From contig JALMQS010000153.1 in assembly GCA_024734495.1 (NCBI GenBank), positions 36,022,584 to 36,086,583 on the forward strand: a stretch of DNA of 64,000 bases, read 5' to 3'. The notes under the pieces are model-generated. The model was not told where the DNA came from, made no database searches, and saw only the letters and a list, made by a program, of their open reading frames with translations. Below are positions 47,701 to 58,841 of the stretch, piece after piece. A program made the translations under genes and the position numbers. Every line of letters starts with the position of its first letter. Positions within the stretch are counted from its first letter, which is position 1. The DNA is from Forficula auricularia. Taxonomy: Eukaryota; Arthropoda; Insecta; Dermaptera; Forficulidae.

Positions 47701-50700
47701 TTTGAGCGATTATTTTCAGTGGAGGTAAAAATAATCGCCCAAATATGTTTTATTTATTTTTTCATTTTATCAAAACTACGTGGTAAATAATTTCATTTTT
47801 TTTTTTTAAGTTACTCCGAATATATTATTCTAACAAATATTAGTTTTTCATCAAGATGCTGAAAGTCCTTCAATGAAAAAAAATAAAATAATGATCATAT
47901 CCCCACCCTTTCCCAATCTACCATATATAAAAAATTGTAATTTTTAATCGCAATTATTTCATGTTTGGTGTGGTAAATCGTCTTCAAATTTTAACAGTGT
48001 GTGTATTATGCTTTTAATGACTAATATTCCAAGTTTCAAAGACTTCTTGAATTTTTGCATTTGTGAAAGAACTACCTTAAGCTATCTAGAGCAGGGTTGT
48101 CCAGCCTTTTGGCTTACACTGGCCGCATTTGAAGAAAAGACAAATGCTTTGGGCCGGATAATATACTAATTCTATTGGGGATTCTACAGTAATTGTGGCG
48201 CCGCGATCTGATGATGCATTCTTACAGTACTCACCAAAATAAGACGAAAATGAAGAATACCATTTATTGAGATTTCGCTTAGTTTTCGAGATATCCAGTT
48301 TAAAAAATAGTGTTTTTTTGTATTTATTTTCTTTTATTTTTCATTTGTTTTTTTATTGAAACCCTGGTAACCGTAGAATCACGGGGTTCCGTGTGGCGCC
48401 GCTATCTGATGAGGGATTCTTTTAGAAAATAAATATTAATTAAAAAATAATTAGTAAATACCCAAAAAATTCGAATATGTAAAAGTCGTTGCCGGTTCGG
48501 TTAAGATATATTCAGTTGGGCTCGGTTCTGCTCATATATCTTCATTTCGGACTGGGATTTAGGCTATTACCTAATCACTTAAAAACCAGCCCGAAATGAA
48601 GATATACGAGCTGAACTGAATATATCTTAACCGAACCTTTCCAAGTTTGTTCGGGAACCCATTTTTTTATCTAAATGAACCGAGAAGATTCGCGGATGAT
48701 TGTGTCGTATATAGAGTAATTGATAATGATAGTGATAGGCTTACTTTACAGAATGACCAGGATCAAATTGAAGGATGGTGTAGATCCAATTCAATAGAAC
48801 TAAACCATTCCAAGTCAAATTTGGTTAGATTTAGTACTAGAAATCTGGTTAGTCCTCAAAATTATTACATTAGTGGAAATATTATCAATGAATCTAAATT
48901 TTATAAATATTTAGGCATACATATTCAGGCAAATTTAAAGTGGGACATGCATATTAGTTATATAGTCAATAAGGCTTATAGGAAATTGGGGATGTTTGGT
49001 AGAATTTTGAAGGGTACATCTAGAGAAGTTAAGTCAAAAGTTTATTTAACTTATGTAAGACCTAATTTAGAGTATTGTTCTGTGGTTTGGGACAAACAGG
49101 AGACCCCAATGATACTACGGTTACCGAGGTTTCAATAAAAAAATACAAAAAACAGTATTTTTTTAAACTGGATATCTCGAAAACTAAGCGAAATCTCAAA
49201 AAATGGTATTCTTCATTTTCGTCTTATTTTGGTGAGTACTATAAGAATCCATCGTCAGATCGCGGCGCCACAGTTACTGTAGAATCCCCAAATTTTTAAA
49301 TATTCGAAATTTCATTATTTTTTTACCTGATAGTTGAGCTTATAATTTTGCTTTTAATTAATTTTATTCTTGAAAATAGCTTCATGTATGTTCTTTTAAC
49401 CGACTTCAAAAAAGGAGGAGGTTCTCTATTCGACTGAATTTTTTTTTTTTTGTGCCTATGTTACCTCATATCTCCGCCAATTGTCAACCGATTTTGAAAT
49501 TTTTTTTTGCATTGGGTCCAGTCTAGCTTCCGATTGGTCCCATTTTTTTCGATTTTTTTTCATAGGTATTAGACCTTTTTTATTAGGTTTGTTTAGACCT
49601 AACCTCTTTGTTTATGAACCGATTTCGATGGTTCTTTTTTTATCCGAAAGGGGGTGTCTTAGGGATGGTGTCATATTAATTTGGTCAAGTTCTGATGATA
49701 TGATCACTATTAATAACATCACTAAAAAGAGAAAAATAAAAATTTTTAAGAAAAAAATAAAAACCACTTCAAAAAATTAAATGCAACAAATATAAAAATA
49801 CACTAAAAGGTATAAAATAATTATTATCTTATTTAGTTACAACTAAACGACGAAATATTAACACGAAATTACTTTTTAAAGTCGGTGCCAAACAAACTAT
49901 ACGTATGAAGCGAGCGTACCCGCCAAACGTACTAAGTAAGATCCGTCGAGTGCGATTCATAAAAGGTATATGTTTGGCACCGACTTCAAAAAGTAATTTC
50001 ATGTTAATATTTCGTCGTTTAGTTGTAACTAAATAAGATAATAATTATTTGATACCTTTTAGTGTATTTTTATATTTGTTGCATTTAATTTTTTGAAGTC
50101 GGTTTTTATTTTTTCTTAAAAATTTTACCTTTTAGTGTATTTTATTTGTTGCATTTAATTTTTTGAAGTCGGTTTTTATTTTTTTCTTAAAAATTTTATT
50201 TAATTAGATTTAATATTACAATTAGTAAAAAGAACTAAATTATCAGAAGCGATAAATTTTTTTATTTGCGATGAAAAATCAACAAGAAAGGAATAGAAAA
50301 ATTAGAAAAGAATACAAATTAAAAGTTCATCTGGTCTGTCGTGGCGAACACTATGAGAAGGCGGTGCACTGACCACACTTAGGTATATGTAAACTCATAT
50401 TTTCAAATAAAAATAATTTTTAAGAAAAATATAAAACCGACTTCAAGAAATTAAATGCAACAAATAAAATACACTAAAGGTTAAAATAATTATTATCTTA
50501 TTTAGTTACAACCAAACTACGAAATATTAACATGAAATTAATTTTTGAAGTCGGTGCCAAATCAAACTATACCTATAAGCGAGCGTAATCCGCCAACCGT
50601 ACTAAGTAAGATCCGTCGAGTGCGATTCATAACAGGTATATGTTTGGCACCGACTTCAAAAAGTAATTTCATGTTAATATTTCGTCGTTTAGTTGTAACT

Positions 50701-53700
50701 AAATAAGATAATAATTATTTTATACCTTTTAGTGTATTTTATTTGTTGCATTTAATTTTTTGAAGTCGGTTTTTATTTTTTCTTAAAAATTATTTTTATT
50801 TTTCTCTTTTTAGTGATGTTATTAATAGTGATTATATCATCAGAACTTGACCAAATTATTTTGACACCATCCCTAAGACACCCTCTTTCGGATAAAAAAG
50901 AACCATCGAAATCGGTTCATAAACAAAGAGGTTAGGTCTAAACAAACCTAATAAAAAAGGTCTAATACCTATGAAAAAACGAAAAAAAATGGGACCAATC
51001 GGAAGCTAGACTGGACCCAATGCAAAAAAAATTTTCAAAATCTGTTGACAATTGGGCGATATGAGGTAGATATAGGCACGAAAAAAAAAAAAAAAAAAAA
51101 AATTCAGTCGAATAGAGAACCTCCTCCTTTTTTGAAGTCGGTTAAAAATGAATACATATTGTGAAACTAGGAATATTTTTTTCTGAGTAGATAATTTTAA
51201 TAAAATTCTAATAAAATGAGACATATCATTAAATTTATCTTCCAGTTGAATATCTGATTGCAGTTTCATACATATTCAATCAGAAAGTTTGCAGGTAAAA
51301 TATTTATATCTAATAATAAAACCGACTTCAAAAAAATTAAATGCGATAAATAAAATAATAAGAACTCAAAAATCAAATAAAATGCACTAAAAGGTATAAA
51401 ATAATTATCTAATTTAGTTACAACTAAACGACGAAATTGTTACATGAAATCACTTTTTGAAGTCGGTGCCAAACATATACATTTTATGAATCGAACTCGA
51501 TGGATCTTTCCGTTTCGAGAGAATTACTCCATTTATGAATTGAATTTTATTAAAATTTTATAATTCATTCGCCCGATGCTTTCTCTTATGAGATGCATGG
51601 AAGGTATTATATTAAGTCACTATTAATAACATCACTAACAAGAGAAAAATAAAAATAATTTTTATAAAAAAAATAAAACCGACTTCAAAAAAACTAAATG
51701 CAACAAATAAAATAATAAGAACTCAAAAATCAAATAAAATGCACTAAAAGGTATAAAATAATTATCTTATTTAGTTACAACTAGTCGACGAAATATTTAA
51801 ATGAAATCACTTTTTGAAGTCGGTGCTAAACAAACTATATAAGCGAGCTTACCCGCCAAATGTACTAAATAAGATCCGCCGAGTGTAATTCATAAAATGT
51901 ACTATATATTTAACACCGACTTCAAAAAGTGATTTCATTTTTCGTCGTTTAGTTGTAACTAAATAAGATAATTATTTTATACCTTTTAGTGCATTTTATT
52001 TGATTTTTGAGTTCTTATTATTTTATTTGTTGCATTTTTTTTTTTTTTTTTGAAGTCGGTTTTATTTTTTATAAAAATTATTTTTATTTTTTGAAAATAT
52101 CGTTAAGAATGTTCAAATTCTTTTGGTAAAGGGTACGTTCAGAAAGGAATGCAGCCTCTCAGGAGAACAATAGTTAATAGGAGAGGGGGAATTTTTGTTT
52201 TTCTGGTTTATAATGCATTCGGCTCTTGCAGACACATGCCCAAAAAGATTCACTTCTCACTAAACCAAAAGTAAGTAACCACTCTCTAATTATTGATGCC
52301 CCAAACCATAGCTTTAGTACTGCTAATTCAATTTCAAATTTCAAATCAACTTCATAAGATTCATTGTATATATATATTTTTTAGGATATTGAAGTAAAAA
52401 GAGTTGTTTTTTTCAAATTTGGTAGGGTTCTACTCTAATTTTAATGAATTTGTAATTTATTTGACGACGAATGTTGATTAAAAATACAAAATCGTATAAT
52501 AAAGTAGAATTATTATCATTTCCGTCCATAATTTAATTTATAATTTGAAAGTTTATATTGGGAAAATAAGGACAAGTTTTCTTCGATTCGAAGTTGAGAT
52601 TTTTGTATATAGGGATAAAAAGAAAAATATTCTATTCTATTTTTTTGTAAGAAGTGATTACTGTTCTGTTCTGTATTGATAAGGTTGTTATTAAAAAGAG
52701 AAAAAAATTGTGTTTTTTGTGAATGTGCCAAATATCTTTTGAAAATTGTATTCTGATGGCCTTCAATGGTAACGAAGGTAATAAGAAAATTTAAACGAAT
52801 GTGTGACATGACTATTTGAAGCCCTGAAGAAGTCGGCAAAGTCGACGAAACGTTGGTGGATAAATAAAAAAGTCACACATAAAAAACTTGTCCTTATTTT
52901 CCCAATATAAACTTTCAAATTATAAATAAAGAGAATTTAAGAAGATTGTCCTCTGCTTGATGCAATTAGTCAAAAGATTCACTTCTTCATAAACCAAAAG
53001 TAAGTATAACTCTCTCTAATTATTATCCGTCAAACCATAGCTTTATTACTACTAATACAATTTCAATTTACAAATAAACTTCATATTTTTAATATGAAAA
53101 TTTAAGTGTCTTATCTTTTTGAAAAATGAATGGAAAATTTTTGTTATATATATATATATATATATGTTGCAGTATGAGTAAGTGAACTTGGTGTGGGGCG
53201 GACGTGCGGCGCTTGGCTCCTGATTCCACTCAATTTTCCTTGGGGTATTATGCGAAAATGGTAGTAAGTCCTATATCATCTTATAGATCTTGAGATGCGC
53301 TCTTAATTGAGACATCTCTGAAATCATTTAATGCCAAGGTATTTGCGATGTCGCCTGTTTTTTAACCGACTTCAAAAAAAGGAGGAGGTTCTCTATTCGA
53401 CTGAATTTTTTTTTTTTGCCTATGTTACCTCATATCTACGCTAATTGTGAACCAATTTTGAAATTTTTTTTGCATTTGGTCCAGTCTACGTTCCGATTGG
53501 TCCCATTTTTTTTTCGTAGGTATTAGACCTTTTTTGTTAGGTTTGTTCAGGACTAACTTCTTTGTTTATAAACCGATTTCGATGATTCTTTTTTTATTGG
53601 AAAGGGGGTATCTTAGGGATGGTACAATATTAATTTGGTCAAGTTCTGATGATAGGATCACTATTAATAACATCACTAAAAAGAGAAAAATAAGAATTTT

Positions 53701-56700
53701 TAAGAAAAAATTATAACCGACTTCAAAAAAATTAAATGCAACAAATAAAATACACTAAAAGGTATAAAATAATTATTATCTTATTTAGTTACAACTAAAC
53801 TACGAAATATTAACATGAAATTACTTTTTGAAGTCGGTGCCAAACATATACCTTTTATGAATTGCACTCGACGGAACTTACTATAGTACGTTTGGTGGGT
53901 ACGCTCGCTTATAGGTTAGTTTGTTTGGCACCGACTTTAAAAAGTAATTTCATGTTAATATTTCGTCGTTTAGTTGTAACTAAATAAGATAATAATTATT
54001 TATACCTTTTAGTGCATTTTTGTATTTGTGATTAATTTTTTGAAGCTCGTTTTTATTTTTTCTTAAAAATTTTTATTTTTCTTTTTTAGTGATGTTATTA
54101 ATAGTGATCATATTGTTGTTCCTTCCCCTCCCCCATTTTTTGTCGGATATAATGTTCAAAACACATTTAACAAAAAAATTATTTTATGTTCTTTTCAAAA
54201 ATATATTCAGTTTTTTCTAGTTAATTTTTTCATTTTTTTATACCTCTTCAAAATGTGGTAGATCTTTATGCTCCACCCTAAGATAATTTAATGAGAATGT
54301 CCTCTACTTGATGCAAACAAATTACAAAATCATTAAAATTACGTTATGTCATAGAAAAAAAGTAAAGTTTTATATCCTCACTGAACTGCCTTTGTACCCT
54401 AATAAACAGAAATCGTTTAAAAAATAAACTTAATAAATAATCGAAGACAATCTTCATATTCCAGATCACATAATGTCTTTTCGACAAACGGATACGGATA
54501 TGGATAGGATGTTCCAAATTTTGCTGGAGGGATTGGAAGAAAATGCTTCATTGGATAAGAAGAAAATAATTGTGAATTCTATCCTCCCTGTGGATAAATA
54601 CACATTGATGCAGAGGTTTCTATCGGATGAAGAAGGGCTTAGCATAGAGCTCCGCTTGAATTGTCTTCCTATTTTCCTTGACGAGAGGACAAAATATTTC
54701 GAATTTGTACAACTTACAATTGATCAACCAACTGCTAGATCCATTTTAGAAATAATAACGAGATACTGTCCGAATATCGAAACGATCGATTTTAGAAATT
54801 TATGGATCAATTCTGAGAACATAGAGAATTTCAAAAATGTTCTAAAAAAATCCAAACACTTGAAATCTCTACGGGTGAAATGTCGTTTATACCACCTTTG
54901 TGCAATCAATCAACTGTTGTTTCAAGAGGATTTTGACCTGCTTGATCGGGATATTCAAATTGGACTCCAAAAAATTGAATATATCGATGCAATTTTTTTA
55001 AATGCATCACACTGTACCAAACTTTTAAAACTTCTACCTAATTTGAAAAGTTTTGGCATGACACAAGAATTAGTTCCAGTCTTATCCTCTTATATTGCTA
55101 ATAACGATGATCTGAATAGATTCATGAACATAACCGAATTTTGTGATACAAATACAAACATAACAACTTTAGAATATTTTATTAAATATTGTCCTAATGC
55201 AAAATGGATAACTCTTCGGTTACCGGAAAGAAATGTTATTGAAAATCTTTCAAAATTTTCATTACTTACGAATTTGAGTATATATTCTCAATATTTTGAT
55301 GAAGTCATGAACTTAATAGCAAGTATTGGTTGGAAAATTAAAAAGTTAGAACTTCACTCTGATGACCTACATGAATATGACCCAAACATTTTGAAAGGGT
55401 TATGTCCGAAATTAGTATTTTTAAAAATTAATTTTAGAACAATTAGATTATAAGTACCTGGAACACCGAGAGCGATGCTTTTGATTCAGTTAAAAGCGAT
55501 ATATTAATATTATTTTAAATTAAAAGGTCGATTTTTCATCCCAGCCAAAATAAAACTTTATTTATATTTTTACCACCGTTTACATCAGCTATGGCCATCA
55601 TCAAGACGTATCACTGGCCACAAAGTTTTCAATGTAATTGCAATTAAAAATAATATTAATATACATTTATATTTTAAATCTTGAAGAATCTTGAAATAAA
55701 TTAACTAAACATTCCTTATATTGTTCGCACATTGAATATTGATATTAGGGTAAATGTACCCTTTCAGGTACTTTTTCAATTGTACTCTTTCAGGTACTTG
55801 CCCATTCCTACTTATAATAGCAGGTATAGTTTCACTTCACCTGGTTAAAAACTCAATTTTTCCATTTGTTGAAAATATTAATACTTAGTACACTTTCTCC
55901 TCTTCCCCTCACCACATAATTATCAAAAAATAAAAAATTGTTGTTTGTAAAATTATTTTCCCAATGTATATATAATCAGTTTTCTTTGATTCCTGATGAT
56001 CGCTCTTTCTCCCCCCCCCCCCCCCCCTCTCTCTCACAGTAAGGCAAAAATAATTTCATTGCTTCGTTTCTGGCATCATTGCATTCTTCTGACACCTGTT
56101 GATTGTTTATAGTTCTAATGTATGATCATTTAAAAAAATATATGAAGAAGGAGGTGAAGAAACAATTGTAAAATTGTTTATCGAAAAATTAGAAAATAAA
56201 AAATCGCAAATAACTAGAAAAAAAGACATTATAACGAGTCTTAGATTTTTAAAAAAATCCAAAATTCGCCAAAGATGAAAAATTTAAACAACAAAAAAAT
56301 AATAAAATAAAATAAATAAATAATAAGAAAGTATTATCGGCTAAGAATAAAATATATTTTGCTATATTTTATGTTAAAAATAAAAGAGTTTATGAAAATT
56401 CTATTACAAATTCTATTTTAAAATGAATAAATATTTATACATATGAATTAAAATATACTATTACTTATTTGTATTGAGTACTAATAAATGTTTTATTTAT
56501 TTTTATTGACTTTTCATTTACACTGACCCAAAGTTAACTTATATCTCAGAGGTACTCAAATGTCCCAGGGCAGTGACGTTGCCAAGTCGCCATCTGCCAC
56601 TTGACATGCCAGGAGAGAAAGAATGAAAACCATCAAAATACTTTACTTTTAACATTTTTCAGAAAAAATGAATACCGCTTGGTACTATTATTTTAACAGA

Positions 56701-58808
56701 AAAATATTTGTTATATCTTCAGCTAATGATTATCAGTTTTTAAAAAATAATTTAAAGAAAATTACGAATGTTATTTAATGAAACAGTCGTTTTAACATAA
56801 AATCGGGATAGGGTTTGCGTGTTAAATATGCAAATTTAATTGGTCAATATTTTCAAAATTAGTGCCGCAGGGACTATCGAAAAAAATTTCTACATATAAA
56901 GGACACTTATATATATGTGTATTCAAATTTTTAAAAAAATGGCAAGAAAGTCGATTTATTAGGGAACGTCCTTAAGGCAACACCACGCACAGCAATATCA
57001 TACACTACCCGAATGTATTTGTAGAAATAACGATTTATTAAAATATACATACCTCTAAAACAGAGAATACTAAAGAAGCGCCCGGTTGCATTTCTCCTAA
57101 TGCACCACCTTCTCCTATTAGATCAAGTTCTAAATTATCTTTACTCTCTTGGTTAGTTGCTAAAACGATAAAAAAATATTTTAATAAAAATAAATAAATA
57201 ATTTCTTAATATTCGCTTATAGTAATATTTATACTTTTTAGTTGAATTTTCCTTTGAATATCCAATTTTTCTTGAGCAGATTTAATCACTTGTTTTAAAA
57301 CTTCCATAACTAAAAGTTGTGCCGTGGGATTGTCTCTTGTTAGCAGTAATCTAATAAAATCGAATTATAAAGAAAATTATTAAAATAAATTTTAATTTTA
57401 AGAGATAAATGAAAATATGTAGTATTACCTATGGAGTACATTACAAAGTTCAATAGCTAGTGAACGATCTTTCATTAGAATTCCCCGTGAGCCTGTTTGG
57501 TCCAGAAGAGTGTAGAGTGCTTGAAGACAAGTTATAACACTTTCTAAAGGCTCGGTCGATCTAGGACTACACAAAGCTTCCATGCAAATACCTGGAAAAA
57601 GAAAAAAAAAATGTTATTATAATACGTTTTGAATATATTTCATCATAATAGCTTTTTAATTTATGTTAATTTTAATAGATTTGGTATAAACAATTTTTGA
57701 CAATTTTTCATTCTTCATCCCTTCTACAATTAAAAAACTTGTTTTATTTATGAAAAAAAAAATTCATTTTGTGTGAGATAGTTTTTTTTTACAAATGTAA
57801 TATGTTGCAGTAAAAACCCGTTAATCGTGCATGAAAAAAGTGGTTTTTTTCTTTCTTTTTTTCGAAATATCTCAAAAACGGCTGAAACTATTTTGATTAA
57901 AAAAATTGAGCGAAACCATGGCATTTAGGTCTACGGTTTTTTTCCTCTTATTAAAATCAGACTAAAGATGATTAAGGACACTCGATGGTGGAGAAGTAAT
58001 CTCCGGAGTCGAAGCTAAAATACGAGGTATACATTAATTAATGTAAAAAAAAAATTGGTTTAATAAAATTTATAAAAAAAAAAAAAAAAATTTAATTGAT
58101 TAAAAATCGAGTTTTAATTCCCACAAATATTAATTTGACAATTTAATTGATGAACTCAAAAATTGTTATTTAATTAAAAAAAATAATTATACCGTATTTA
58201 TTTATATACCTATATACACATAATCTGTGGACCACTGAAGGCTAGAAATGCAAAAACTGGGTGAGTGGGCGTGGGCGGGGGTAGATGTGGGGGTGCAGGA
58301 GGTGGGGTTCAGTGTTGGGAGGCCGGGAGGAGGTACGGGGTTTCGGGGGCTGAGTGGGGGTGTAGGTGTGGGGTGGGAGGTGCAGGAGGTGGGGTGAAGT
58401 GATGGTGGTCCGGGGGGCGAGGGTATCGGGGATTAATATATAGCTATTAATTGAAACAAAAATTTACCGAGCATCGCTACTTTATATTTATATTAAATAT
58501 CCTTAAAGTAATTATATCGTTTTTTGGATAATAACTGAATATTGACTACTAAAACATGTTTTACCATTAAATATTTTTTCAAGTTTCTAAAAATTTTAAG
58601 GTTTGGAGTAAAATAAAATTTTATTGAAAATTCTATGTGTGAATGGGTGAGAGGGCGGCAAATGTGGCCCAAGGGCGGATCCAGGAATTTTTTATGGGGG
58701 GGGTGAATGTATATAAGGTGCCCGATGTATAATATAAGATCTACTTTTATCTCGGAAGTGTGCCGCGATCGAATTGTCCAAGCGGGGGGGGGGGGGGGGT
58801 CAGAGACG

Positions 58809-58841
<33 letters not shown>

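Larger units (their letters stand above)
48175..49291. mobile_element. DNA transposon, TIR TTGGGGATTCTACAGTAA
   Basis: TTGGGGATTCTACAGTAATT at the left is matched by its complement at the right. Inverted arms continue through GGCGCCGCGATCTGATGATG, CCAAAATAAGACGAAAATG and AGTTTTCGAGATATCCAGTT for about 200 bases. The loop contains a palindrome (48492-48645) and a LINE fragment (48647-49110). No clear target duplication was found. Confidence 0.75.

Noticed and set aside
58493..58837. 114-codon minus-strand ORF
   Set aside because: Its start is the (CA)n/(TG)n microsatellite (MCVCVCV) and the rest spans unrelated MITE and intron sequence.
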